Part shown: positions 42,309-51,121 of the stretch, piece by piece
Position numbering within the stretch: position 1 is the stretch's first letter
Layout of the letters: each line of letters starts with the position of its first letter
NCBI RefSeq assembly: GCF_026008495.1
Contig: NZ_BQUN01000200.1
Span: 1-64,000 of the forward strand
DNA length: 64,000 nt
From: Streptomyces sp. A012304
Lineage (GTDB): Bacteria; Actinomycetota; Actinomycetes; Streptomycetales; Streptomycetaceae
Direction of reading: 5' to 3'
Notes under the pieces: model-generated
Told to the model about the DNA's origin: nothing
Seen by the model: only the letters and a program-made list of their open reading frames with translations
Database searches by the model: none
Translations under genes and position numbers: made by a program

Positions 42309-43715
42309 ATGAGCAGCACGCAGAGCAGGGACATCGCGACGGCACACCAGGTCCGCAGGGCGGATGTGGTGGTGATCGGCGCGGGACTGGCCGGTCTGAC
42401 CGCGGCACGGGAACTGGTGGCGGCGGGCAAGTCGGTGGCCGTGCTGGAGGCCCGCGACCGGGTCGGCGGCCGGCTGCTCAACCATCACCTCGGCGACGGC
42501 CGGGTCACCGAGATCGGCGGGCAGTTCGTCGGCCCCACCCAGGACCACATCCTGGCGCTGGCCAAGGAGGTCGGCGTGGACACCTATCAGGCCGCCGTCC
42601 CCGGCGAGACCGTCTACGTCCACGAGGGCAAGGCCAAGCGGTTCACCGGGCACACCCCGCCGGACCTGTTCGCGCTGCCTGACATGGGTATCGCCCTGGC
42701 CCGCATCGGCCAGGCCGCGGCCAAGGTGGACCCGGCCGCCCCCTGGCGGGCCCCGAACGCCCGCGAACTGGACGGCATGACCTACGAGACGTGGCTGCGC
42801 AAGGCCGAGATCACCGGCGACGCCGTCGACATGATCAACATGTTCCTGAACTCCGCCTACGGCGGCGAGGCGCGCGACGCGTCCGCGCTGTTCAGCCTCT
42901 GGTACGTCTCGACGTTCGGCAACGAGACGCACCCCGGCACCATGGAACGCGGCACCGGCACCACCGGCGGCGCCCAGGACAGCCGGTTCGTCGGCGGCTC
43001 ACAGCTGGTCGCCCAGCGGCTGGCCGAGGAACTCGACGGCCGGGTCCATCTGTCGGCTCCGGCGCGGCGCATCAGCCAGGACTCCTTCGGTGTCACCGTG
43101 GTCTGCGACGCCGGCGACTGGCGGGCCGACCGGGTGATCGTCGCCGTCCCGCCGCTGGTGGCGTCGCGGATCGTGTGGGACCCGCTGCTTCCGGCCCAGC
43201 AGGACCACCTCTTCCAACGGCTGCCGTTCGGCACCCTCATGAAGTGTGTCGCCGTCTACGACAAGCCGTTCTGGCGGGAGGACGGACTGTCCGGCATGGG
43301 CCTGCTGCGCGGCGGTTCCCCCATCCGCGAGATGTTCGACAACACCCCGCCCGACGGCGGTCCGGGCGTGCTCATGGGCTTCCTGGGCGGCAGGGAGTGG
43401 CGCAAGTGGGCGCACCGTCCGGCCGCCGAGCGCCGCGGCGCCGTCCTGCGCTGCTTCGCCCAGGTCGTCGGGGACCGCGCCTTCGGCACCGTCGATTACG
43501 TCGAGCAGGACTGGACCGCCGAGCAGTGGACCCAGGGCGGCCCCACCTCCGTCGCCGCTCCCGGCGTGCTCAGCGACTTCGGCCAGTGGATGGGCCGCCC
43601 CCACCACCGCGTGCACTGGGCGGGCGCCGAGTTCTCCCCCTACTGGAACGGCTACATGGACGGCGCCGTCCGATCCGGCCGCCACACCGCCACCGAACTC
43701 CTCCACCAGATCTGA
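42309..43715 (+). CDS. Flavin-dependent monoamine oxidase family protein
   Basis: The 468-residue protein has an N-terminal FAD-binding Rossmann motif (VVVIGAGLAGLTAARELVAAG), the amine-oxidase segment EARDRVGGRLL and FVGPTQDHILAL. It ends with the FAD-contact signature HWAGAEFSPYWNGYMDGAVRSG. Members oxidise amines or sterol-like alcohols; the substrate is not readable. ATG 42309 has AAGGAG 5 bases upstream. A 35-bp gap separates it from the SRPBCC gene, so the two form an operon from the promoter at 42175. Confidence 0.92.
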   Translation: MSSTQSRDIATAHQVRRADVVVIGAGLAGLTAARELVAAGKSVAVLEARDRVGGRLLNHHLGDGRVTEIGGQFVGPTQDHILALAKEVGVDTYQAAVPGETVYVHEGKAKRFTGHTPPDLFALPDMGIALARIGQAAAKVDPAAPWRAPNARELDGMTYETWLRKAEITGDAVDMINMFLNSAYGGEARDASALFSLWYVSTFGNETHPGTMERGTGTTGGAQDSRFVGGSQLVAQRLAEELDGRVHLSAPARRISQDSFGVTVVCDAGDWRADRVIVAVPPLVASRIVWDPLLPAQQDHLFQRLPFGTLMKCVAVYDKPFWREDGLSGMGLLRGGSPIREMFDNTPPDGGPGVLMGFLGGREWRKWAHRPAAERRGAVLRCFAQVVGDRAFGTVDYVEQDWTAEQWTQGGPTSVAAPGVLSDFGQWMGRPHHRVHWAGAEFSPYWNGYMDGAVRSGRHTATELLHQI

Positions 43716-43750
43716 GCGCGACAACCACCGACAAGCAAGGGAACCCCGCC

Positions 43751-44236
43751 ATGAACCGTTTCGTCGTCGCCGAGACCGCCGTCATCGACGCCCCTCTCGG
43801 GCGGGTCTGGGACGTCATCTCCCGCACCGACCGGTACGCCGAGTGGGTCGCCGGCGCCATCGAGGTCACCGACCACCACGGCGTCGCCACCATCGGCAAG
43901 ACCTACGCCGAACGCAACCGCACCCTCGGCCCGCTCAAGACCGACTCGGTCTGGACCGTCACGGAGATCGAACCCCTCAAGCGCCGCGTCGACACCGGCA
44001 CTGGCTTCGCCCCGCTCCAGGACGTCACCAACACCTTCGAGTTCCGCCCGGCCCAGAGCGCCGACGGCCGGGAGGTGACGGAGATGCTCTACCAGGTCGA
44101 GTACGCCATCGGCCTCGGCCCACTGGGGCTGCTCCTCGACGCCATACAGCAGCCCGCGATGCGTGCCGCCATGCGCACGTCCATGGCCAACCTCAACACG
44201 CTCCTCCGCTCCGAGGCGTCGAGGACCGCCCTCTGA
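43751..44236 (+). CDS. SRPBCC (START-like) ligand-binding protein
   Basis: The 161-residue protein has the polyketide-cyclase/START-like helix-grip pattern: AETAVIDAPLGRVWDVISRTDRYAEW at the start, a central sheet (GKTYAERNRTLGPLKTDSVWTVTE) and a long C-terminal helix (AAMRTSMANLNTLLRSE). Such proteins bind hydrophobic ligands, and some are cyclases or dehydratases. AAGGGAA lies upstream of ATG 43751. Co-transcription with the amine oxidase suggests it handles the oxidase substrate or product. Confidence 0.88.
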   Translation: MNRFVVAETAVIDAPLGRVWDVISRTDRYAEWVAGAIEVTDHHGVATIGKTYAERNRTLGPLKTDSVWTVTEIEPLKRRVDTGTGFAPLQDVTNTFEFRPAQSADGREVTEMLYQVEYAIGLGPLGLLLDAIQQPAMRAAMRTSMANLNTLLRSEASRTAL

Positions 44237-44282
44237 CCGGCGGCGCATGGAAATTATCCACACGGACAGGTATTGACCGCCG

Positions 44283-44469
44283 TGCGGGGGCTTCCTATCT
44301 TGTTTGAAGCCAAATGGAATTCCGCGTGGATTCCCGACAGCTCCTCAGCTCCTTGCCCGAGGCCCGGCCATGTCCACTGACCGCCGAGCGCCACGACACC
44401 GACCAGCCGGCCGGCTGTGTGGTAACCGACGAGCAGCCCGCCCTCACCGTGTAAGGACATCCCCGCCAT
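44283..44469 (-). pseudogene. Possible remnant of FAD-dependent (ferredoxin) reductase C-terminus
   Basis: A reverse frame contains GEGGLLVGYHTAGRLVGVV, which resembles the C-terminal dimerisation domain of ferredoxin/rubredoxin reductases (the usual form is GxFLVxYxRDGRLVGxL). Nothing upstream in any frame gives the FAD or NAD domains. It fits a 3' relic inside the 317-bp gap between SRPBCC and MarR genes; chance similarity cannot be ruled out. The gap also holds an 11-bp tandem ATGAGCCCCCG (44468-44489). Confidence 0.3.
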
Positions 44470-44553
44470 GAGCCCCCGATGAGCCCCCGACGCCTCGCCC
44501 CTCGACGGCGCTCCTCCGCTCCTGAGCCGGGCGCCGTCCCGCTCGGCGTGCCG

Positions 44554-45126
44554 TCAGCTCCTGGACCGGCGACCGCTGCGACGGGGCGCGGGCTCGGCGC
44601 CGTTCAGCAGCGACTGGCGCCGCTCCTCGCCGTGCTGCTCGACCTGCATGACGACACTGCGCAGACCGTCCGCGAGACGGCGGCACTCCGCGTCGCTGAG
44701 CCCGGCGGTGACGAACGCCTCCTCCTCGTTGAACGCCGGGAACACCCGCCGCATGAACTCCTCGCCCTCGTCGGTGAGGCCGAGCAGTACCAGCCGTCCA
44801 TCCGTCGGGTGCCCGCTCCGCCTGATCAGGCCACGCGACTCCAGAGTGCGGGAGACCCCGGTGAGGGTGCCCTTGGAGATGCCGGCCTCCTCCGCCACGT
44901 ACCGCGTCTCCGACTCGCCCCACACCCAGACCACCCACAGCACGACGAACGCCGTCCAGGTCAGGTCCGAGCCGCGCAGGACGGAATTCTCCAGGTGATG
45001 GCGGACCGCGGAGGCGGCTCGGTAGATGTTCGCCACAGCGGCCATCTGCTCCCGACGGATCGGGAAACCACCGAGCTTCGCGGCCGCCAGCTTCTCGGCT
45101 TCGGTGATGGATCGCTGGCCGGGCAT
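44554..45126 (-). CDS. MarR-family transcriptional regulator
   Basis: The 190-residue protein has the MarR winged helix: YRAASAVRHHLENSVL helix, VAEEAGISKGTLTGVSRTLESRGLIRR recognition region and the wing HPTDGRLVLLGLTDEGEEF. A basic tail (PRRSGRRSRS) follows. ATG 45126 has GGAGGAG upstream. It is divergent from the LLM oxidoreductase and lies next to the amine oxidase and MMPL genes; MarR proteins generally repress such neighbours and respond to phenolic or other small ligands. Confidence 0.92.
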   Translation of the reverse strand: MPGQRSITEAEKLAAAKLGGFPIRREQMAAVANIYRAASAVRHHLENSVLRGSDLTWTAFVVLWVVWVWGESETRYVAEEAGISKGTLTGVSRTLESRGLIRRSGHPTDGRLVLLGLTDEGEEFMRRVFPAFNEEEAFVTAGLSDAECRRLADGLRSVVMQVEQHGEERRQSLLNGAEPAPRRSGRRSRS

Positions 45127-45232
45127 GGGCGGCTCCTCCGTCTGGTCGCGGCAACTGCTGCTCCCCGAACGGACTCGCGTCCCCCGGGTCGTCCGTTCGG
45201 CTCCAAATTGTACGAACATGAACAGGAGCCCC

Positions 45233-46180
45233 ATGAGTACCCCCGCCACCCCACGCATGCTGCTCGTCCTCAGCGAGAACTGGACCCTCACCGGAGGCCG
45301 GGCCGACCTGCCCACCGCCGTACGGTGGGCCCGTGAGGCCGAAGACGCGGGCTTCGACGCCGTCATGGTCAGCGAGCACATCGTCCTCGGACCCGACGCG
45401 GCGGACCGGGGAATCATGGGCAACCCCCGTGACTACGCCCTGCCAGGCAACCAGGACCCGTACACCCCCTGGCCCAACTCGCTGCTCCTGCTCGCCGCCA
45501 TCGCCTCGGTCACCGAACGACTCCGGCTGGTCGCCGCGGCCGTCCTCGCACCGCTGCGCCACCCGCTGCTGCTCGCCCGGGAACTGGGCACCCTCGACCT
45601 GATCAGCGAGGGGAGGCTGGTGGTGCAACCCACGGTGAGCTGGAGCAGGGACGAGTACGAAGCGCTCGGCGTGCCGTTCGGTGAGCGCGGAAAGCTGCTC
45701 GATGAGCATCTGGAGGTGTGGGCGAAGGCGTGGGGGCCGTCACCCCTCTCCCACGACGGTCCGTACTACCCCTTCCAGGACGTCTACTTCGAGCCCAAGG
45801 CGTACCGCCCAGAGGGCCCCCGGCTCTGGTTCGGCGGGCAGCGACTGCACGGCCCGCTGCTGCGGCGGCTCGTCCGCCACGGCCATGGCTTCCATCCGCT
45901 CGGCCGGCCCACGCCCGAAGACCTGCGGGCGCTGAAGGACGCGATGTCGGCTGCGGGACGCGACATCACCGACCTGGAGATGATCGGCGGCACCCAGGCC
46001 GTCTTCCCCGACGACCGCTCGCCGGCCGATCTCGGAGCGGCTCTCGCCTCGGTTCCCGAGCAGTGGGAGAGCGGCTTCACGACCTTCTGCGTCAAGCCGA
46101 ACCAGTTCATCGACGACCCCGACGGCGTCGGGGCGTTCTGCCGCGAGGTGATGCGGCGCGTGGCGAGACTGGTCAGCTGA
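45233..46180 (+). CDS. LLM-class (F420/FMN-dependent) oxidoreductase
   Basis: The 315-residue luciferase-like TIM barrel has WAREAEDAGFDAVMVSEHIVLGPDA, SVTERLRLVAAAVLAPLRHPLLLARELGTLD and GRLVVQPTVSWSRDEYEALGV, the family pattern. Actinobacterial members usually use F420. ATG 45233 follows CAGGAG. TTGTACGAAC at 45208-45217 in front of it resembles motifs near the other genes of this cluster. The substrate is unknown; regulation by the divergent MarR protein is likely. Confidence 0.9.
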   Translation: MSTPATPRMLLVLSENWTLTGGRADLPTAVRWAREAEDAGFDAVMVSEHIVLGPDAADRGIMGNPRDYALPGNQDPYTPWPNSLLLLAAIASVTERLRLVAAAVLAPLRHPLLLARELGTLDLISEGRLVVQPTVSWSRDEYEALGVPFGERGKLLDEHLEVWAKAWGPSPLSHDGPYYPFQDVYFEPKAYRPEGPRLWFGGQRLHGPLLRRLVRHGHGFHPLGRPTPEDLRALKDAMSAAGRDITDLEMIGGTQAVFPDDRSPADLGAALASVPEQWESGFTTFCVKPNQFIDDPDGVGAFCREVMRRVARLVS

Positions 46181-46266
46181 CCCGGCGTACGGACGGACTG
46201 CCCGGCCCGGCGCGCAAGGGCAGCTGCCCGGCACGCGCGCGCCGGTGCCGCCCGGCCCGGCACACC

Positions 46267-47286
46267 TCACCGCTCGACGAAGCGGGCCACCTGATCCGGA
46301 GCCGGGCGCAGCAGACCGTCGCGGACCGCCAGGGCGGTGGCCTCGGCGCGGGAGGCGGCGCCGGTCTTGCGCAGCAGATGCTCCATGTGGGTGTGCACGG
46401 TCCGTGGCGCCAGGTACAGCGCCTGCGCGATGGCCTGGTTGGTCTGGCCGGTGGCCGCCCGGGTCAGCACCTCCAGCTCCCGCGGGCTGAGCCCGTAGGG
46501 GAGTTCGGTGGGTGTCTCCACCACCAGCACCGCACCGGTGAGGCGGTGGGCACCCGGCAGGTACCGCTGGAGCGTCACGCGATGCCAGTCGCCGCCCACC
46601 GGCCACAGCAGGCGCAGCCGCCGCCCGCCGGTACCGGTGAAGGCCCGCAGCAGCTCGGGGAACACCTCGTCGCGCACGATCCCCGCGCGCTCACGCCCGG
46701 GTACGTCGATCACGGCACCGTCCGTCACGAGGCTCGCCGCACTCCCCGGCGTCAGACCGTTCTCCAGGTCGGTGATGTACGGCACCGGGTCGGCCAGCGC
46801 CGCGAGCGCCGGCGTGACGCAGGCGAGCAGGCGCCGTGCGTCGGTGTCGTACGCGTCGGCACGCTCCGTGGACAGGTGCACCAGACCGACCAGGCGGCCT
46901 CGGTGACGCAGCGCTCCGGTCACGCCGTCGCGGAACCCGGCGGGGCGGACCCGTTCGGCGTAGAACCAGCCGTGCCGGAAGCGCGTTCCGCTGTCGTCGG
47001 CGTCCTCGGAGATGGACGGCGGCAGTTCCTGCCGCATGACGTTCTGGTACCAGGGGGTCCTGACGAACTCGGAGGCCAGGTTCTGGGACAGCTCGGTGGT
47101 GTATCCGACCCCGGCCAACTGGACGTGTTCGCCGGTGACCGGATCGATCGAGAGCAGCGTCGCCGCGTCGAGGGGGAGGGCGCGGGCGAGTTCGCGCAGG
47201 ACCTCGGCACAGGCAGTGGGTGTGTCCGGCTCGTGGGCGAGCATGCCGATGCGGGCGGCCGCCGCGATCTGGTGATGGCTCTGCAA
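46267..47286 (-). CDS. LuxR-family regulator with N-terminal GAF-like sensor domain
   Basis: The 339-residue protein has an N-terminal GAF-like region (IAAAARIGMLAHEPDTPTAC to ADAYDTDARRLL) and a C-terminal LuxR helix-turn-helix (LSPRELEVLTRAATGQTNQAIAQALYLAPRTVHTHMEHLLRKTGAASRAEA). The start is a TTG at 47284-47286, directly preceded by CCGGAGG. No better start exists in the open frame up to 47700, where upstream sequence is not protein-like. It is divergent from the ABC-amidohydrolase operon, which it probably activates. No response-regulator receiver domain is present, so it likely senses a ligand. Confidence 0.87.
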   Translation of the reverse strand: MQSHHQIAAAARIGMLAHEPDTPTACAEVLRELARALPLDAATLLSIDPVTGEHVQLAGVGYTTELSQNLASEFVRTPWYQNVMRQELPPSISEDADDSGTRFRHGWFYAERVRPAGFRDGVTGALRHRGRLVGLVHLSTERADAYDTDARRLLACVTPALAALADPVPYITDLENGLTPGSAASLVTDGAVIDVPGRERAGIVRDEVFPELLRAFTGTGGRRLRLLWPVGGDWHRVTLQRYLPGAHRLTGAVLVVETPTELPYGLSPRELEVLTRAATGQTNQAIAQALYLAPRTVHTHMEHLLRKTGAASRAEATALAVRDGLLRPAPDQVARFVER

Positions 47287-47467
47287 ACGAGCCTCCGGGG
47301 TGGGCTCGGAATCAGGAAGTTCGTTTGGGGCCCAACGATAGGAGGCGGGTGTTCGGGCGGCAAGGTGTTCACCGTTCCGTGACCCAATCGATCCCGTGAG
47401 GGCACGTCGTCGTTCCTGATCGGTATTTCTACCGATGGCGGCGCGGCGGCCGGGAGTCTTTCCTGTT

Positions 47468-47491
47468 CGACACGTCACTCGACACGTCACT
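47468..47491. repeat. 12-bp tandem repeat upstream of ABC-amidohydrolase operon
   Basis: CGACACGTCACT occurs twice in direct succession, with a third partial copy (CGGCACG) following. It lies 55 bp before the lipoprotein start, in the divergent region with the LuxR gene, and is a candidate activator site. Confidence 0.5.
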
Positions 47492-47545
47492 CGGCACGAC
47501 CCGGACGCCCGCCTCCCGCGGGCCTGCCCCTCGGAGAGCCCTGCC

Positions 47546-48577
47546 ATGATCACTCCTGAGTCCAGCATGCCGTCCGCCGCCTCCCGCAGACGGTTCCTCG
47601 CTCTGTCCGCCGGCGCGCTGGCCACCACGGCGCTGGCCGCGGCCGGCTGTTCGGCGCCGGAAAAGGCGTCGGCCTCGGCCAAGCCCGCCGCGGGGGGCAA
47701 GGATCTGACGAAGATCGGACTCGACTACCCCTTCACGCAGCTCCCGCTCTACTCCACGCTGGTCAAGCTGTCCACGGCCGAGGCGAAGAAGCACGGCAGC
47801 TCCCTGATCACCACGAGCGACAACGCCAACGCCGACACACAGGCCTCCAACCTCAACACCTGGATCGCGCAGAAGGTCCCGGCGATCGTGTCCTTCCCGA
47901 TGGTGTTCGAGGCCATGGAGGCCGTCGCGCAGCGGGCGATGGAGGCGGGCCTGATCTGGGTCACCTACGGCGGATCGCTGGAGCACCAGAGCGCCGACAT
48001 CCAGTTCAGCTTCCGTGAGGGCGGAACCCTGCTGGGCGAGGCGGCGGCGCAGTGGGCCCAGGAGAACCTCGGGGGCAAGGGCAAGGTCGCCTTCCTCACC
48101 GACAGCACCATCGAGCTGGGCCGCGAGCGGACCAAGGGCATGGTCGAGGCCTTCACCAAGGCCGCTCCCGGCGTCGACGTGGTGGCGCGGGAACAGGCCA
48201 TCGACCCGGACACCGGCTTGTCCAAGGCCAAGGCCATCCTCGCCAAGCACCCCGATCTCAACATCGTCCTCGGTATCACCGACGCCGCCGCCTACGGCGC
48301 CTACAAGGCCCTGCAGCAGACGGGCCGCGCCAAGGACGACGCCAAGACCTTCGTCGGCGGACAGGACGGCTCCGCGCCCTCTCTTCTCGCGATCAAGCAG
48401 GGCACCTTCTACCGGGCCTCGGCGGCTCTGGCCCCGAACGATCTGGCCGCCGCCATCGTCGACGTGCCGCATGCGGTCGCCGCCGGCAAGGCCGATCCCA
48501 GCGCCCAGGTGCCGGTCAACCTCGTGCGGCGCGGCGACACGGCCAGGATCGACGACCTGCTCGCCCAGAACGCCTGA
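47546..48577 (+). CDS. Sugar-type binding lipoprotein of third ABC importer (RbsB fold)
   Basis: The 343-residue protein has a Tat-type lipoprotein signal (SRRRFLALSAGAL then AAAGC). The type I binding-protein fold includes IGLDYPFTQLPLYSTLVKLSTAEA, VPAIVSFPMVFEAMEAVAQRAMEAGLIWVTYGG and LGITDAAAYGAYKALQQTG. ATG 47546 has CGGAGAG upstream; ATG 47567 is an alternative. It heads an operon of lipoprotein, ATPase, permease and amidohydrolase. The ligand is likely a sugar- or nucleoside-like amide, inferred from the operon partner. Confidence 0.9.
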   Translation: MITPESSMPSAASRRRFLALSAGALATTALAAAGCSAPEKASASAKPAAGGKDLTKIGLDYPFTQLPLYSTLVKLSTAEAKKHGSSLITTSDNANADTQASNLNTWIAQKVPAIVSFPMVFEAMEAVAQRAMEAGLIWVTYGGSLEHQSADIQFSFREGGTLLGEAAAQWAQENLGGKGKVAFLTDSTIELGRERTKGMVEAFTKAAPGVDVVAREQAIDPDTGLSKAKAILAKHPDLNIVLGITDAAAYGAYKALQQTGRAKDDAKTFVGGQDGSAPSLLAIKQGTFYRASAALAPNDLAAAIVDVPHAVAAGKADPSAQVPVNLVRRGDTARIDDLLAQNA

Positions 48578-48585
48578 GACCGGCC

Positions 48586-50103
48586 ATGACGACGAACCTC
48601 CGCATCCGGGGGCTGACCAAGTCCTTCGGTGGGGTCAAGGCTCTGGACGGCGTGGACCTCACCGTACCCGCCGGTCAGGTGCACGCGCTGCTCGGCCACA
48701 ACGGTGCGGGCAAGTCCACCCTGATCAAGTGCCTGGGCGGCGCCTTCCCGCCGGACTCGGGCACGATCGAGATCGGCGGCCGGTCCTACACCCGCCTCAC
48801 CCCGCGCGAGTCCATCACCGCGGGCACGGCGATCATCTACCAGTCCCTCAGCGTGGTCGACGCGCTCACGGTCGCGGAGAACGTCTTCCTCGGCCAGGAG
48901 TGGACCCGCCACGGACGTGTCGACCGGCGCGTCCAGGAAGAGGCCGCGGCCGGCCTGTTGGAACGGGTGGCGGCCAGTTGCTCCCCGCGCGACCGCGTCG
49001 GCGACCTGCCGATGGGCCAGCGCCAGCTGGTGGAGATCGCCAAGGCGCTCAGCCGAAGCGCGTCCGTGCTCGTTCTGGACGAACCGACCGCCGCCCTGTC
49101 CGGCGCCGAGAGCGACGCCCTGGCCGAACGGGTCGAGGACCTGCGCGCCCAGGGCCTCGCCATCGTCTACGTCACCCACCTGCTGTCCGAGGTGGAACGA
49201 CTCGCTGACGCGGTCACCGTGATGCGCGACGGCCGCGTCACCCACCACTCATCCGTGGCCGGCCTCTCGCGCGGCGAGCTCGTCGAGGCCATCGCCGGCC
49301 GCCGTCACGACGCCACGGCACGAAGCGGTCCGGCGCGGACCTCCGGGCGGCCTCGCCTCACCGTCGACGGCCTGCACGGCCCCGGCTTCGGCCCCGTCAG
49401 CCTGACCGTCGGGGAAGGCGAACGGGTCGGCCTGTTCGGTCTCATCGGCTCCGGCCGTACGCGCCTGCTGGAGACCCTCTTCGGCAGGCGCCGGACACTG
49501 GGCGGAACGATCCGGGTCGGGGAACTGACGGTGACTCCGGCCCGGCCCGCCCAGGCCCTCGCCGCCGGGATCGCCCTGGTGCCCGCGGACCGGCGGGCCC
49601 AGGCCCTGTTCCCGTCGCTGACCGCGCAGGACAACGTGCTGCTGCCCTCCATCCGGCCGCTCTCCCGCGCCGGGGTGCGGGCGCTGGGCGCGGAGCGCCG
49701 CGTCTTCGGCTCCTTGGCCGAGAGCGTCGGGCTGCGCCCGGCCCGCCCGGGCCTTCCCGCTGGAGCCTTCTCCGGCGGCAATCAGCAAAAGCTCGTCCTC
49801 GGCCGGTGGATCAACGAGGCCCGCGACGTGGAGGTGCTGCTGCTGGACGAACCGACCCAGGGCGTCGACGTCGGCGCCCGGCAGGAGATCTACCGCGTGG
49901 TGACCGGGCTGGCCGACGAACGCGGTACGGCCGTGCTGTTCGCGTCCAGCGACCCGGAGGAGGTCGTCGCCCTCGCCGACCGCTGCCTGCTCGTCGCCGA
50001 CGGCCGCGTCGTCGGTGAACTCTCCGGCCCCGACCTCACCGAACAGGCCCTGCTGTCGGCCGTCCACGAGCCCGACTCCCGGCCCGCCCAAGGAGCAGCA
50101 TGA
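48586..50103 (+). CDS. ABC importer double ATPase (RbsA type)
   Basis: The 505-residue protein contains two ABC cassettes. The first has Walker A GHNGAGKST, MGQRQLVEIAKAL and VLVLDEPTAALSG; the second has the relaxed GLIGSGRTRLLETLFG, FSGGNQQKLVLGRW and VLLLDEPTQGVD. ATG 48586 is 8 bp after the lipoprotein stop. It shares only family-level similarity with the ATPase at 18934, so this is not a recent duplication. Its stop overlaps the permease start. Confidence 0.95.
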   Translation: MTTNLRIRGLTKSFGGVKALDGVDLTVPAGQVHALLGHNGAGKSTLIKCLGGAFPPDSGTIEIGGRSYTRLTPRESITAGTAIIYQSLSVVDALTVAENVFLGQEWTRHGRVDRRVQEEAAAGLLERVAASCSPRDRVGDLPMGQRQLVEIAKALSRSASVLVLDEPTAALSGAESDALAERVEDLRAQGLAIVYVTHLLSEVERLADAVTVMRDGRVTHHSSVAGLSRGELVEAIAGRRHDATARSGPARTSGRPRLTVDGLHGPGFGPVSLTVGEGERVGLFGLIGSGRTRLLETLFGRRRTLGGTIRVGELTVTPARPAQALAAGIALVPADRRAQALFPSLTAQDNVLLPSIRPLSRAGVRALGAERRVFGSLAESVGLRPARPGLPAGAFSGGNQQKLVLGRWINEARDVEVLLLDEPTQGVDVGARQEIYRVVTGLADERGTAVLFASSDPEEVVALADRCLLVADGRVVGELSGPDLTEQALLSAVHEPDSRPAQGAA

Positions 50104-51080
50104 CCACCGCCGACCGCTTCCTCACCCGCCCGCGCGTCCTGGCCACGGGCGGTCTGACCACCCTCAGACGCCACCCCCTGCTTCTCGTCCTCGCCGTGAT
50201 GGTGGTGGCCTTCCAGCTCTCGACCGGCAGCTTCCTCGCCCCGGCCAACCTCGGCGGCATCGCCACCGACGCGGCCACCCTGGCCATCGTCGCCGTACCG
50301 CTGGCCCTGCTCGTCATCAGCGGCTATCTCGACCTCTCCGTCGGTTCCACCTTCGCCCTCGGCGGGCTGGTCGCCGGCTGGCTGGCGAGCGACGGGCATA
50401 CGCCGATCGTCGCCGTCCTCGGGGCGCTGGCGGCCGGAGCCGCGGTCGGCGCCGTCAACGGCGTGCTGTGCTGCCATCTCGGGCTGTCCCCGTTCATCGT
50501 CACCCTCGGCATGCTCACCGCGATCCGCGGCCTCGCGCAGCAGCTCTTCCCCCTGCCGCTGAGCGGATTCGGCTCCGGCTTCGCCTGGCTGGGCGGCGCA
50601 CGGATCGCGGGGATCGCCGCACCGGTCGTCGTCGCCGCGCTCGTTCTGATCTCCGGCGCCCTCTTCCTGGCGCTCACCCCGACCGGACGGCACGTGTTCG
50701 CCATCGGCGTCAACCGCGAGGCCGCCCACCTGTCCGGCATCAACATCCGCCGTACGCCCTTCGCACTGTTCGTGGCCACGGGCGCGGCCGCCGCTCTCGC
50801 GGGCACCATCAAGGCATCGGTCCTGGACAGCGTGGTCGCGGGCACCTCCGGCTCCGGCTTCGAACTCGCCGTTCTGACAGCCGTGCTCATCGGCGGGGTC
50901 GCGCTGACCGGCGGCTCCGGGTCGATCCTCGGCGTCCTGCTCGGCGTGCTCTTCCTCGGCGGGCTGCAGAACGGCCTCACACTGCTGAGCGTGCCGACGT
51001 TCTGGCAGCAGATGGCCCAGGGCACGGCGCTGGTGGCGGGCGCGGCACTGGCCTACTTCGCACCACGCCCCGGGCGCTGA
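50100..51080 (+). CDS. ABC importer permease (RbsC type)
   Basis: The 326-residue membrane protein shows SGYLDLSVGSTFALGGLVAG and AVLIGGVALTGGSGSILGVL, the RbsC hallmarks, and about nine to ten hydrophobic segments. The start overlaps the ATPase stop (ATGA) with AAGGAG upstream. Only one permease gene is present, so the channel is presumably a homodimer, unlike the 20442/21415 pair. Confidence 0.93.
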   Translation: MTTADRFLTRPRVLATGGLTTLRRHPLLLVLAVMVVAFQLSTGSFLAPANLGGIATDAATLAIVAVPLALLVISGYLDLSVGSTFALGGLVAGWLASDGHTPIVAVLGALAAGAAVGAVNGVLCCHLGLSPFIVTLGMLTAIRGLAQQLFPLPLSGFGSGFAWLGGARIAGIAAPVVVAALVLISGALFLALTPTGRHVFAIGVNREAAHLSGINIRRTPFALFVATGAAAALAGTIKASVLDSVVAGTSGSGFELAVLTAVLIGGVALTGGSGSILGVLLGVLFLGGLQNGLTLLSVPTFWQQMAQGTALVAGAALAYFAPRPGR

Positions 51081-51121
51081 CCTCCAAGGCCAGCTCCTCC
51101 CTCCCCCCAAGGAGTCCACCT

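Noticed and set aside
46218..46229. GGGCAGCTGCCC palindrome between the converging LLM and LuxR genes as a terminator
   Set aside because: The 12-mer has no loop and no flanking stem extension; too weak to call.
47287..47700. Longer LuxR protein starting upstream of 47286
   Set aside because: Upstream residues are low-complexity and no start has a ribosome site, whereas TTG 47286 has CCGGAGG.
18934..50103. The two RbsA-type ATPases as a recent duplication
   Set aside because: They share only family motifs; sequence between motifs and the operon architecture (two versus one permease) differ.
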